This document shows, one piece after another, positions 41,554 through 50,455 of a stretch of DNA of 64,000 nucleotides. The notes below the pieces were generated by a model that was given only the letters and a program-made list of their open reading frames with translations, ran no database searches and was not told the DNA's origin. The position numbers and the translations under genes were made by a program. Every line of letters begins with the position of its first letter. The stretch's first letter is position 1. The stretch is from Xanthomonas translucens pv. cerealis (lineage in GTDB: Bacteria; Pseudomonadota; Gammaproteobacteria; Xanthomonadales; Xanthomonadaceae), in assembly GCF_006838285.1 (NCBI RefSeq), contig NZ_CP038228.1:3844001-3908000 (forward strand), in the 5' to 3' direction.

Positions 41554-41844
41554 ATGGCAACCATAATTTCGCTTGCTACCGAGTATGCAAACTATCTGCT
41601 CTTGAATAGCGATAACCCTAGCGCTGCGAGCGAAATCGCTCAGAGAATCAATGAGCTCAAATATACACAATCTGGAGATTCATTAACTGACTTTGACAAG
41701 AATGATCTTGTCAATAATATTGAGTCAGTACTTCTTCCAGAGAAAATGACTCCGGATGAACTCTCGATTGTCCTCGAGTCTAAGGATTCGAGCGAACTTA
41801 TCAAGTTGATCCAGATAATCAGATCCAGCACTACGGGGAATTAA
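41554..41844 (+). CDS. Unknown 96-residue protein, first gene of an AT-rich pair
   Basis: Acidic, Ser/Leu/Ile-rich helical protein (ATEYANYLLLNSDNPSAASEIAQRI; FDKNDLVNNIESVLLPEKM; SSELIKLIQIIR). Its stop is followed after one base by the start codon of the next gene, so the two form an operon. Base and codon use (AT-rich, many AAT/ATA/TTA codons) differs sharply from the surroundings, indicating recent acquisition. No domain recognised. Confidence 0.65.
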   Translation: MATIISLATEYANYLLLNSDNPSAASEIAQRINELKYTQSGDSLTDFDKNDLVNNIESVLLPEKMTPDELSIVLESKDSSELIKLIQIIRSSTTGN

Positions 41845-41845
41845 A

Positions 41846-42376
41846 ATGAGTGGTCCGCTCGTAGTTGTACTAGTCCAACAACTTTCACTTAGAGTCGCAG
41901 CACTTGAAGGGAAAGAGTCCCAATTCTGGATTCCCGTTTTAATTTCAGTTGTGGCGGTGGCTACAAGTATTTTCACTGCTTATAAGGCAAAGCTCTCGTC
42001 CACCGAAAATCTTAAACAAATAGCTCTTCAGGGGATCAAGAGCAACATTGATGCAGCAAAGGCTCAAGTTGAATCGACCGCGATGCAGCTTGCTCTCCTG
42101 AAGGCAAAGAGGTCACCAACTAAAGATCAGAAAGACGAACTCGTTATAAAGCAGCAGGTATTCGATAGCATGGTCGAGCGACTACTTAATGCATACAACG
42201 ACGGGTGCCAGAAGTTCTATAAAAATCAGGTCATCGCCCAAGATTTCATTGACCTTTATCATCAAGACATTGCAGACTACATTCGCGAATTTAAGGAAAA
42301 GTTCTCTGGGCCATTAACTAGATTCGATGCCATGCTCAATTATTACAACGAGAAGCACAAAAATCCAAAGGCCTAA
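41846..42376 (+). CDS. Unknown 176-residue protein with a membrane helix and coiled coil
   Basis: One hydrophobic segment near residues 28-45 (FWIPVLISVVAVATSIFTAY) separates a short N-terminus from a long helical cytoplasmic part (KAQVESTAMQLALLKAKRS...LVIKQQVFDSMVERLLNAYNDG) ending LNYYNEKHKNPKA. It overlaps functionally with the gene just upstream (one-base gap) and shares its AT-rich composition. The architecture, a small membrane-anchored coiled coil with a small acidic partner, is seen in some phage-defence or immunity cassettes, but this is only a guess. Confidence 0.65.
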   Translation: MSGPLVVVLVQQLSLRVAALEGKESQFWIPVLISVVAVATSIFTAYKAKLSSTENLKQIALQGIKSNIDAAKAQVESTAMQLALLKAKRSPTKDQKDELVIKQQVFDSMVERLLNAYNDGCQKFYKNQVIAQDFIDLYHQDIADYIREFKEKFSGPLTRFDAMLNYYNEKHKNPKA

Positions 42377-42454
42377 CAATTCATTCAAGCTCATGCAGAA
42401 AGCATAAAAATGGGAGTCAGAGTCTGAGGTTTCTCCGACTTTAGTTCTTATCAG

Positions 42455-42636
42455 CGCGAGGCCGAACCCTGGCTGCTGATGGTCTGCAGGCAGATGGCTG
42501 AGGCAACGCCGGACAGGTGGTGGCAATCTATCGTCGGCGGATGCAGATCGAGTTGCGGTTCCGCGATCTGAAATCGCATCGCTACGGTCAGGCCTTCGAC
42601 GACAGCCTCACCCCGCCGTCTGTTAGCGGTTTCTAA
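42455..42636 (+). mobile_element. IS4 family transposase remnant (C-terminal piece)
   Basis: EAEPWLLMVCRQMAEATPDR continues after a frameshift as VVAIYRRRMQIELRFRDLKSHRYGQAFDDSLT, the YREK-type end of IS4 transposases, then stops. Nothing else of the element is present. Confidence 0.65.
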
Positions 42637-42694
42637 CCTTCCGACATCCCGTCCCGGTCGGCGGCGGGTTCCTGTCCGACAAGGAGGCTGTGCC

Positions 42695-43048
42695 ATGCGT
42701 CAACCGTCATCCCGTCCCGCCCCTGCGCGCAAGCATGCCACGCGCAAGGCAACCTGCTGCCCGAACTGGACCATCGTCGAGTCCGAGCTGATCCCCATGC
42801 TGACGCCCGAGCAGATCGCCGCGGCCGACGCCGCCGAGCTGGCGCGCCAACAACGCCCACCACGCCGCACGCGTCCGCCGCAGCGCTGCACCGTCGGCCG
42901 CATCCACCAGGCCGCCAGCGGCCAGACCGTGCCGCCGCTGCGCCTGTGCGGCCGCTGGATGGAGGAACTGGGCTTCGCCATCTCCCAGACCTTGCACGTG
43001 TGCGAGCGCGACGGCGAACTGGTGGTGAGCCTGGTCAAAGCGGACTGA
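42695..43048 (+). CDS. SymE-like protein
   Basis: 117 residues. The C-terminal ~40 residues, PPLRLCGRWMEELGFAISQTLHVCERDGELVVSLV, match the pattern of SymE, an AbrB-fold-derived toxin of a type I toxin-antitoxin pair in E. coli. The N-terminal half is basic and Pro/Arg-rich (RQQRPPRRTRPPQR) and starts with Cys-containing CCPNW. Whether it is toxic, and whether an antisense RNA exists here, cannot be seen. It is flanked on both sides by IS4 fragments. Confidence 0.65.
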   Translation: MRQPSSRPAPARKHATRKATCCPNWTIVESELIPMLTPEQIAAADAAELARQQRPPRRTRPPQRCTVGRIHQAASGQTVPPLRLCGRWMEELGFAISQTLHVCERDGELVVSLVKAD

Positions 43049-43149
43049 GTCGGCTAACCGCGTATCGGCGGCAACCCATGAGTGCGGGCAGCAGTACCCG
43101 CCGTCTTGCCCAGGAGGTTGCTTGCTGTAAAGGGGCCAGAGGAACTATG

Positions 43150-43265
43150 CGTTTGAAATCGCTGAATATGAGTGCGATCGGCATCCGCCGACGATAGAGC
43201 ACCACCACCTGCCCAGCCTCATTGCTGTGGTAACCACGAAGATCGCGCCATGCGCGCTCTTGCAA
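43150..43265 (-). mobile_element. Second IS4 transposase remnant, opposite strand
   Basis: On the minus strand GQVVVLYRRRMPIALIFSDFK parallels the IS4 piece at 42517 (VVAIYRRRMQIELRFRDLK). Only about 25 residues are recognisable. Confidence 0.45.
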
Positions 43266-43653
43266 ACGCAGCCAGCTACAAATTGTTGATTGGTAAGAAC
43301 TAAATCCGGGGAAGCCTCGGGCTCCGGCCGCTTCGTTGCCGATGCACTCCGCCTCCGGGGCGCTGGTACCAGAACCGCTTGGCTCGCCCCAGCACGTTGC
43401 ATTGCCGACACAGCACCCGCCGCACCCGCTTGAACTGGCGCGCGTAGCCGCCGGTCCGCCGGCTCAGTCCTGGCCCTTCGCGCTCATAGACACGCGGTTG
43501 GCTGTCGCCGGATCTCTTACCCACAAAACAATGGCAACGCAATGACAGTGCGCCTCAAGGTTCTGCTGGCAACACACTATTTCGCGCCACGTAAGACCGG
43601 CCGCACATGTTTGTTCACATTACCTAAACCAGCCAGACCTGCGGCTGGCATCT
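43266..43653. other. Gap upstream of the 682-residue candidate effector
   Basis: No gene supported. An in-frame ATG at 43542 would extend the downstream protein by 49 residues. No PIP box found. Confidence 0.35.
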
Positions 43654-43669
43654 CCCCCCCCCCCCCCCC
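43654..43669. repeat. Homopolymer of 16 C
   Basis: An uninterrupted run of sixteen C ends 19 bases before the ATG at 43689. Such tracts expand and contract by slipped-strand mispairing. Confidence 0.9.
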
Positions 43670-43688
43670 GACCATTGATGGTGACCAA

Positions 43689-45737
43689 ATGAAACCACAG
43701 GCCCCAGGCCCCTCTTCTTCAAGCCCTACGCACGCCGTGCTTTCGGAAAACGAAGCTGTCGTGACAATGGAATCCCCCTCATCGTCGGCAGCTTCGCCAG
43801 CAGCAACGCCGGTCGACCCGGCCTTGCTGGCGCTCCCCCCGCGCAGCCGCTCCAGCGCATCGACCGTCGCCTCCGGGCGTTCCTCTGCGGCCCATACCCC
43901 CTCGCTTGAGTCGCACCCGCCCTCGCCAGAAGGCACCGCCGACGCCTCCGCGAAGGCCACGCTCGTCACGCGCGCGAGCGCTGCGCTGGCAAGCGGTGTT
44001 CAGCGAGCGTCCTCTGCGGTATCGACAGCCGCATCCAATCTCTGGTCGCTCTCCGACCTGCGCACGATGCTGCAGATGCATGCGGACGATCCGGCGTTCC
44101 TGGCGGTCATGAAAGGCGAAGATCCGGAACAAATGGCGCCGCATACCTTGTCGTCCTGTCGACAGCAAATGCGCGAGCTCGCCAAGCTCATCGAAGGTCC
44201 AGAAGTGCTGGGAACACATCAGGGCAAGCAGTTGATGGGCGACATCAATGCGGTACTGCAAGCCCTGGAGCCGCTCGATCACGCCACACCGGTCACCTCA
44301 CGCGTATGGAAGTCGATCGCCAATCTCATCAATTTCTGGCCGATCGTGGTTCCCAGCCCGCTGATGGGCAAGCAGGCAAAAACCTTCGCCTTCACGATGT
44401 CCACTGCCACCAAGGGCGTTCTCGCGATGTCCGCCTCGGCGTTGCGCCCCAGCGCCGACGGCTATCCCTTTCCGCTCATCGGAGGAGGTCAGCTGGGTCG
44501 CGAGGCCAACGAAATGCATCTCTACAACGCGCTGATCAACACGCTGTTCCTCTCCACCGAAGTTCCGAAGAAAATCCATGCGACGCGCGAGCAAGCCGAG
44601 GCGGTCAGCAAAGATATGGCGTATGGAGCGGGCCTTGCGGTGACCTTCACGGCCATCATGCTGACCCCCTTCCTGTGGAGCAGCCTCAGCAAACTCGGCA
44701 ACAGCATGCTGGACAAAGGCGCACGCGTGGGTGCAGCCACCACGGAGGCGCTGGGTCTGCCCGGAAAGGCGCAGCAACTGCGCGCCCGCCTGACGCCTGC
44801 CCAGATCAATGAAGCGCTGCGCGGCCAGCTGCTGCAAGTCCGCGCACAAATCGACGCCTCCTGCGACGCCTTTCAGCAGGCGCGGCAAAACTTCGTCGGT
44901 CAGGACGGAGGCAAGGAACTCACCAGAACGATGAATATGCAATGCACGCATCTGCTGGAAACGTTGGACGCGTGCAGCAAACGGCTCGCCAGCGTACTGC
45001 AGCTCGATGGCAGCCACACACCGAGTCTGCCGCGCGAAATTCGCAACCAGGATTTCTCCACCAAGTTGGCATTGACGCTACTGGCCACCGCGGTGACCGG
45101 CTCGACCATCTACCTCGTCCAGCCGGATCGGTTGGGTACGATCAATCTGCTCAGCGACACCTGCATCGTGACCGCGGTGATGGCGCAATCGGCATGGAAC
45201 AAGCAGGCCACTCGGCAGGACGCAATGGAGCGTTTCAAGGGCATGTGCGGCGGCAGCATGGTCATCGCCCTTGCGCTGGGCGCAGAGAAATTGTCCAAGA
45301 CGTTCGCCGACAAGAGCCTGATCGAGTCCTCGCCCAACGCGCAGTTCTATGCCGGCGCCATCATGTCGCTGATGGCGGTGACGATGCCGGGTCCGATCGC
45401 CCGCGGCGCAGAAATAGCGATGAACATGGCAGGAAGCGGCCTGATGCGTCTATTCAAGGGCCCCGACGGAACCGAACTGGCGACATGCGTACCTGCCTCT
45501 CCTGAGGAAATGCAGGAGCATATAGAGGGCACTGCACGATACGTGGAAGGACTGTCCACCGAGCAGCAGGACGCTTACGCAGCAATGGTCGGCGAGATCG
45601 TTGAGCGGAGCCTGCAAGAGGCCAGTTCGCAGGCGCCACGCAGCAGCGTCACCATCACCGAGATCGAAGACCACGACCAATCCGCTGCGCCGGCGCAGGT
45701 GCCGGTGAGCGGGACGGAACGGCCGCGAGCCGACTGA
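43689..45737 (+). CDS. Candidate type III effector with several membrane segments, unknown family
   Basis: 682 residues from the ATG at 43689; an upstream in-frame ATG at 43542 would read through the poly-C tract. Residues 1-115 are disordered Ser/Pro/Ala-rich without signal peptide and contain DPALLALPPR at 43-52. The remainder is helical with hydrophobic segments near 312-330, 465-482, 520-535 and 555-572, so it may insert into host or bacterial membranes. The C-terminus is acidic and polar. No enzymatic motif is seen. The N-terminal motif is shared with the genes at 35744, 36370 and 48142. I cannot assign it to a named Xop family. Confidence 0.6.
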   Translation: MKPQAPGPSSSSPTHAVLSENEAVVTMESPSSSAASPAATPVDPALLALPPRSRSSASTVASGRSSAAHTPSLESHPPSPEGTADASAKATLVTRASAALASGVQRASSAVSTAASNLWSLSDLRTMLQMHADDPAFLAVMKGEDPEQMAPHTLSSCRQQMRELAKLIEGPEVLGTHQGKQLMGDINAVLQALEPLDHATPVTSRVWKSIANLINFWPIVVPSPLMGKQAKTFAFTMSTATKGVLAMSASALRPSADGYPFPLIGGGQLGREANEMHLYNALINTLFLSTEVPKKIHATREQAEAVSKDMAYGAGLAVTFTAIMLTPFLWSSLSKLGNSMLDKGARVGAATTEALGLPGKAQQLRARLTPAQINEALRGQLLQVRAQIDASCDAFQQARQNFVGQDGGKELTRTMNMQCTHLLETLDACSKRLASVLQLDGSHTPSLPREIRNQDFSTKLALTLLATAVTGSTIYLVQPDRLGTINLLSDTCIVTAVMAQSAWNKQATRQDAMERFKGMCGGSMVIALALGAEKLSKTFADKSLIESSPNAQFYAGAIMSLMAVTMPGPIARGAEIAMNMAGSGLMRLFKGPDGTELATCVPASPEEMQEHIEGTARYVEGLSTEQQDAYAAMVGEIVERSLQEASSQAPRSSVTITEIEDHDQSAAPAQVPVSGTERPRAD

Positions 45738-46237
45738 GTGCTTGTGTGCTGTGCGATGCCGTCGCCGCAAACGCGGCAACGCCGATTCGGTGCGCGGTCT
45801 GGTGCTGTCGTGGCACGTATGTGGGTGGCCATAACACTCGACCGCTTCCGATCAAAACGCGCCATTTCGCAGGATCTGCTTACGGCCGAGGTTTTCCTGG
45901 CGATGGTCCGCCACCGACCGGGGTCCCACAAAGGGGCCGGAGGCTGAGGTTTCCCCACTTTTTCACGTTACGAAGCGTTGGCCTCCGGCCACAACTGGCG
46001 CAGTGCGTGGAACATGGCAAAAGGACCAGAGGAAGCATCTGTTTCATCTTTCCTCCGGCCTCTTTGTCCTGAAGGGCCGGCCGGCATGCTCAACCAGGCG
46101 TGCCGGCCAAGGGCTTGGCGAACGGCTCGCGGCGAAGTTCCTGTTGCATTCGCCAAAGCGCCGCGTCGCGATCCGCGCCGGCGTCGCCGATGGGCGACAC
46201 GTAAGCCGCTTCGAACACCGGCCTTGCCGATAGCATC
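45738..46237. other. 500-base gap with no supported gene
   Basis: Frames are broken and nothing is recognised up to the MarR remnant; possibly decayed mobile DNA. Confidence 0.3.
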
Positions 46238-46429
46238 AGTTTGACCTACTGCCGTGAGGCGGACGACGGTTCGGCGGCGATCTGCCGGATTCCTGTCACG
46301 ACGGACCAGGCCCAGGGCGCTCAGCTGTTTGATCCACGGGACTGAACCTCTGCGCGTTGCCGAACTCCGGTCCGCATCGCCACGCAGCGCCAGCGCCTTG
46401 GTCGGTCGGCTGTCGTGCGGATCGGCCAC
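46238..46429 (-). pseudogene. MarR family regulator fragment
   Basis: A short frame reads WIKQLSALGLVRRDRNPADRRRTVVRLTAVGQ, the recognition helix-wing part of MarR regulators (LxxxGLVRRxxxxxDRRxxxxxLT). Sequences on both sides are out of frame and do not complete the protein. Confidence 0.55.
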
Positions 46430-46495
46430 GCGCGCATCGCGGCGGAAAGACGACCGGATCGCCTCAGGCTGCGTCGCCCCGCAGCTTCGCCGCGA

Positions 46496-48142
46496 TCATG
46501 TCCGGGCTCTTTGCACGATGTCGTTGATAAAGCCGGCATTGCGCTCCAATACCTGGCTCACCAAGCCGGCATCCGGCATCCATGGGGCTGTGGCGATATC
46601 GCCCAAGCCTTGATGCAACGCAAGCAGCGACGCGGTCGAAGCGTCGACATCGAGCGCGGCATACCAGCGCTTTACCGCTTCGGCTTCAGGCGTGGCCTTC
46701 AGGCGCAGCGCGTCGCGCAGGCAGTCGACGACGGCCGCATGGACTGCATCGAGACCTTTCGCATAACGGCTGCTCATCACACTACCGTCGAGCAGCACAT
46801 CCAGCGCGAGCGCGGGAGTGTCGATGACCTTTCCCCAGCCATGCCGCGGCGGATCCCGTGGCCCTGCCGGCACGTCGTTCTGCCGGGTATAGCGGAATCC
46901 GGTGACGTCAATGCTCACGGCCTTGTTGCGGCCGTCTTCGCCAGGCACGACCAGCATGTTGTCCGGGCCAAGATCGGAGGATTCGCCCAGGGTGAATCTG
47001 GCCAGCAGCGAAACGAACAGACCATCCAGTCCCTTCTGCTCCAGTGTTTTCCTCAACGCTTGCTTGCCCGCGTCAAGATTGGTGGGGTCGTTGATCTTCG
47101 CGATCAGCGCTTGCGCGCGCGCGTGGTCATCCGATTGCGCGCTGCCCGCGGCGGCCGTGCCCTTGAGGAGCGCGGCGGCGCGCTTGGCGTCCTTGAGCGA
47201 AACGCCAGGAGGAAGAAAGGGTTCGGTCAGGAACGTATCCAGCGGCCTGGCATCGGCGATGAGCCGGGACGCGATCAATGCATTGTTCTGCACGGCCAGC
47301 AGCGACGAGTCGGGTATGTGCTGCTTCGGCAGGTAAGTGCCTTGCAATGCGTTGACCAATTGCTGCCCTGCTGCCACGTTGATGACGTCGAACAACACCG
47401 GTACACCGAGCGTATTCCTCAATTGAGGCTCTGCTTCAATAAGGGCTGAATGAATATCGCCGACATCGGCGATGTCCAACGCATGCGTCTTCGCTTTTTC
47501 CGCGAGTTCCTTGCCCTTCTCCGTGCGCAGAAAGGTGTGGAACGCCTGCGTCAGTACTTGCTTCTGGTTCCCCTGCCTGGGGCCGGTGTTCAAGAGCCTG
47601 GCCGCGCCATCGGCGATATAGCCAAAGCGTTTGTTCGCCTGATCGACCTGCCCGTTCAGGCAACACGTCACCGCTTGACCGAGCTGGCTGCGCGAGATTC
47701 CGGTTTTGACGAGATGTTCCTGGCCGTCGATGGTCGCGACCATGCCGACGTCGCTGCCGCCCAGCGTTTGCTTCGAGCGAGAGAAAACCACGCCATTTCC
47801 CGACACAGCCGATGCTGCAGGAACGTTGCCCGCATCGCGGTCGGTCGACAGGAACGACAGCTGTCTGACGATCGAGAACATGCGCCGATCGGTGCGCTCT
47901 GCGTGCGCTGACGATGCGGCAGGGAGTATTGGCGCGGAACTCGCTGCGGGCGGCGTTAGGCGCTCGCGCGGAGGCAATGCCGCGCCACCCGTCGCGCTTC
48001 TGCGGGGCGGCAGTCCCTCCAGCCGAGGGTCGCCACCTTGCGCGGGGGGCGTAGCGACAGGGGCGCTTTGCGGCTGTCGATCGCTGTTTACAGGAGGCGG
48101 CGAACCCACGGTTCCCGCCGGGCGATTGATACGAAAGTCCAT
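46496..48142 (-). CDS. Candidate type III effector with kinase-like motifs
   Basis: 548 residues from the ATG at 48142 (the frame is open further upstream, without a better start). A disordered Pro/Ser-rich N-terminus carries DPRLEGLPPR at residues 38-47. From about residue 115 a folded domain begins: GVVFSRSK, VATIDGQEHLVKTG (possible nucleotide-binding Lys146). Much later DLGPDNMLV (390-398) and VSIDVTGF (409-416) follow, spaced like the catalytic and metal-binding loops (DxxxxN and D-x-x-x) of phosphoinositide or atypical protein kinases. No signal peptide. The effector role is inferred from the N-terminus and neighbourhood; the kinase fold is a hypothesis. Confidence 0.6.
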   Translation of the reverse strand: MDFRINRPAGTVGSPPPVNSDRQPQSAPVATPPAQGGDPRLEGLPPRRSATGGAALPPRERLTPPAASSAPILPAASSAHAERTDRRMFSIVRQLSFLSTDRDAGNVPAASAVSGNGVVFSRSKQTLGGSDVGMVATIDGQEHLVKTGISRSQLGQAVTCCLNGQVDQANKRFGYIADGAARLLNTGPRQGNQKQVLTQAFHTFLRTEKGKELAEKAKTHALDIADVGDIHSALIEAEPQLRNTLGVPVLFDVINVAAGQQLVNALQGTYLPKQHIPDSSLLAVQNNALIASRLIADARPLDTFLTEPFLPPGVSLKDAKRAAALLKGTAAAGSAQSDDHARAQALIAKINDPTNLDAGKQALRKTLEQKGLDGLFVSLLARFTLGESSDLGPDNMLVVPGEDGRNKAVSIDVTGFRYTRQNDVPAGPRDPPRHGWGKVIDTPALALDVLLDGSVMSSRYAKGLDAVHAAVVDCLRDALRLKATPEAEAVKRWYAALDVDASTASLLALHQGLGDIATAPWMPDAGLVSQVLERNAGFINDIVQRART

Positions 48143-48390
48143 GATGCGTCCATCAACCAATGGCGAAATGGTCCAATGCACAGGAGCGCGATGCCACGCC
48201 GCTGGGCGCAATCGCAAACGGATAAGCGAACAAACGCTTCGCGCAACATCGGAACCGGGTTGCGGAACTTGGGCCTGCGCCCGCTTCAGGGTTGACCCAG
48301 GCGCAGCCGTGGGCCAAGGTTCGTCTGGTCCGTGACATCGTCGGCGGGGCACGGAACCCGGCCGGCCCGAACCATCGCAGGAGCTAGCTG

Positions 48391-49050
48391 ATGAACCGAT
48401 CGCCAGAGACGCTGACCTTGCCCAACGGGGGCGAACGCCTGCTGCTGCACTCGTGCTGCGCGCCATGTTCCGGGGAGCTGATGGAGGCGTTCGTGGCCTC
48501 GGGGATCGCCTATACGGTCTTCTTCTACAATCCCAACATCCACCCGCTGAAGGAATACGAACTGCGCAAGCAGGAGAACATCCGCTTCGCCGAGAAGCAC
48601 GGCGTGCCCTTCATCGATGCCGACTACGACACCGACAACTGGTTCGCCCGCGCCAAGGGCATGGAGAACGAGCCGGAGCGCGGCATCCGTTGCACGATGT
48701 GCTTCGACATGCGCTTCGAGCGCACCGCCTTGTACGCGCACGAGCACGGCTTTGCGGTGATGACCAGTTCGCTGGGCATCTCGCGCTGGAAGAACATGCA
48801 GCAGATCAACGACTGCGGCCATCGCGCCGCAGCGCCCTACCAGGGCCTGGTGTACTGGGACTACAACTGGCGCAAGGGCGGCGGAAGCGCGCGCATGATC
48901 GAGATCAGCAAGCGCGAGAACTTCTATCAGCAGGAATACTGCGGGTGCGTGTATTCGCTGCGCGACAGCAACCGGCACCGCCGCGCGCAGGGCCGCGAGC
49001 GCATCCGCCTGGGCTTGAAGTTCTACGGCGAGCAAGAGCCGGAGACGTGA
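48391..49050 (+). CDS. queH: Epoxyqueuosine reductase QueH
   Basis: 219-residue member of the former DUF208 family that reduces epoxyqueuosine to queuosine in tRNA, replacing QueG. The conserved Cys pairs are [10 protein letters not shown] near residue 21, CTMCFDMR near 103 and YCGCVYSL near 183; [12 protein letters not shown] lies between. These Cys residues bind the iron-sulfur and metal centres. It starts on the opposite strand from the neighbouring candidate effector gene, with an ~250-base divergent intergenic region. Confidence 0.93.
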   Translation: MNRSPETLTLPNGGERLLLHSCCAPCSGELMEAFVASGIAYTVFFYNPNIHPLKEYELRKQENIRFAEKHGVPFIDADYDTDNWFARAKGMENEPERGIRCTMCFDMRFERTALYAHEHGFAVMTSSLGISRWKNMQQINDCGHRAAAPYQGLVYWDYNWRKGGGSARMIEISKRENFYQQEYCGCVYSLRDSNRHRRAQGRERIRLGLKFYGEQEPET

Positions 49051-49052
49051 TG

Positions 49053-49418
49053 CGCCGCGCTCAAGCTGACGCTGGAAGCGATGATCGCCGTCGATGAAGT
49101 GCATTTCCCCGAGCGGACGACGTATGCGGCGACGGCCCATATCGAGGGGGCGCTGCGTGCCAGCGTTGCAGCGCCAGCTGGCTGGACGCGCAGTTTCCCG
49201 AGCGCGTGACGCATCGCGCACGGCTGAGCAAGTACCGCTGCATCCACATGGTCGCCGCTGCGACGCATCCCGACGCCGAGGTCCGATTCGCGTTGGAAAT
49301 GTTCAGGGGCGGGGATGCGTCTTGGTCGATCAATGTGCACGATGCATTTGTGCGATTCTGCCCACGGTGCGGCCAGGCGCTGCCCAATCAAGCTTTCGAG
49401 CCGGAGCCGATTGCATGA
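49053..49418 (+). pseudogene. Frameshifted small gene ending in a zinc-ribbon-like motif
   Basis: The first part reads LKLTLEAMIAVDEVHFPERTTYAATAHIEGALRAS; then, one frame away, CSASWLDAQFPERVTHRARLSKYRCIHMVAAATHPDAEVRF...INVHDAFVRFCPRCGQALP. The two pieces look like one ~120-residue protein broken near base 49180. The CPRCG end resembles a half zinc knuckle. The stop overlaps the next start (ATGA). Confidence 0.5.
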
Positions 49419-49810
49419 GCATCTCCCATCCCGTCCATGCTCTCACCGTGATCTACGCCAGGAACATCGAGCGGGTTGCGGAGTTCTACAGGAACACGCT
49501 CTCGCTCGCGCTTGTGGAACAGGACGACGCTTTCGTGGTGGTGGGAAATCCCCACTACGAAATAGCGGTGGTCCGCATGGCGGGCGACAGGACACAAACT
49601 CCCGCACCTGCGCCGCTCCACGTCAGAACCGAGACGCCAATCAAATGCGCGTTCCTGGTGGAGAACCTGGAGCAGGCCCGGTCCGCCGCCGAGTCCTGTG
49701 GCGGCGCCTTCAAGCCGCTCGCGTCGGCGTGGCGCTGGCGCGAGCAACTGCACCTGGATGGCCATGATCCGGAAGGCAATGTCGTGCAGGTCCGCGTCAT
49801 CGCGACCTGA
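49415..49810 (+). CDS. VOC (glyoxalase/bleomycin resistance) superfamily protein
   Basis: 131 residues with the paired beta-alpha-beta-beta-beta pattern of the vicinal oxygen chelate fold: HALTVIYARNIERVAEFYRNTLSLALVEQDD and, in the second half, KCAFLVENLEQARSAAESCGGAF followed by DGHDPEGNVVQVRV. Members bind a metal and act on diverse substrates or sequester antibiotics; no specific role can be assigned. The start overlaps the previous stop. Confidence 0.8.
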   Translation: MSISHPVHALTVIYARNIERVAEFYRNTLSLALVEQDDAFVVVGNPHYEIAVVRMAGDRTQTPAPAPLHVRTETPIKCAFLVENLEQARSAAESCGGAFKPLASAWRWREQLHLDGHDPEGNVVQVRVIAT

Positions 49811-49921
49811 CGCCTTGCAGTGCCGGTGCTGCTTCGCGGTACCAATTTCACCATCGGGCATGCGTTCGGACCAAGCTGCTTCGCGCGGTCGAGCTGGCCG
49901 CAGGACATCGATCAGGAGCAC

Positions 49922-50455
49922 ATGATGGCAGTCCTCCTTCTCCCGTTCATGGCATTGGCGGGGCCGGGCTGCTGCTGAGCATCGGCGTGCACGTCGCCTC
50001 CCTGTTCGGATTTCACGTTCCCGGCGGCGCGCTGGTATGGGCGCTGCACATCGGCATCTTCGTGGTATGGATTCCTGCGGTGCCGGTGGCCATGCGCGCC
50101 AATCGCGGAACACCGCAACGCGACTACTGGAAGACGGTATTGTCCGGTTGCCCGGCATGGGTGCGCTATGCGGGATACGGACTAGCCGCTTGCGCCCTCG
50201 CGAACTTCCTTTGGTTCATCGCGACCAACCAATCGCATGATCATCTGAAACACGTCAATGATGCTTCCGTCATCCGTGCATTCTCCGGGCATTGGTTGGT
50301 CTTCATATGGCGCAGCCTTCGCGATTTTCTATTCGGCATACCGCAACCCGCGCCCGCTGCTGCGGCAGCGTTGTCCTGACGGCCACGACGTATCGGCAAG
50401 CGATGTTTTTTGTCGCACGTGTGGTAAAAAACGTTCGCCGTTGCTGGCCGATTGA
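49922..50455 (+). pseudogene. Membrane protein with C-terminal zinc ribbon, two compensating frameshifts
   Basis: Start MMAVLLLPFMALAG, then a frameshift near 49962 into LLLSIGVHVASLFGFHVPGGALVWALHIGIFVVWIPAV...AFSGHWLVF, then a one-base insertion near 50305 back to the first frame, YGAAFAIFYSAYRNPRPLLRQ and the zinc ribbon CPDGHDVSASDVFCRTCGKKR. Joined, it gives a plausible ~175-residue protein with four membrane segments. Either a recent pseudogene or sequencing error. Confidence 0.65.

Noticed and set aside
43476..43500. TTCGC followed after 15 bases by GTTGG as a PIP box for the 682-residue protein
   Set aside because: The second half does not match TTCGB.
48143..48390. TTCGC/TTCCG motifs upstream of the kinase-like candidate
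   Set aside because: Spacing is 19 bases and one half-site is wrong, so I do not call a PIP box.
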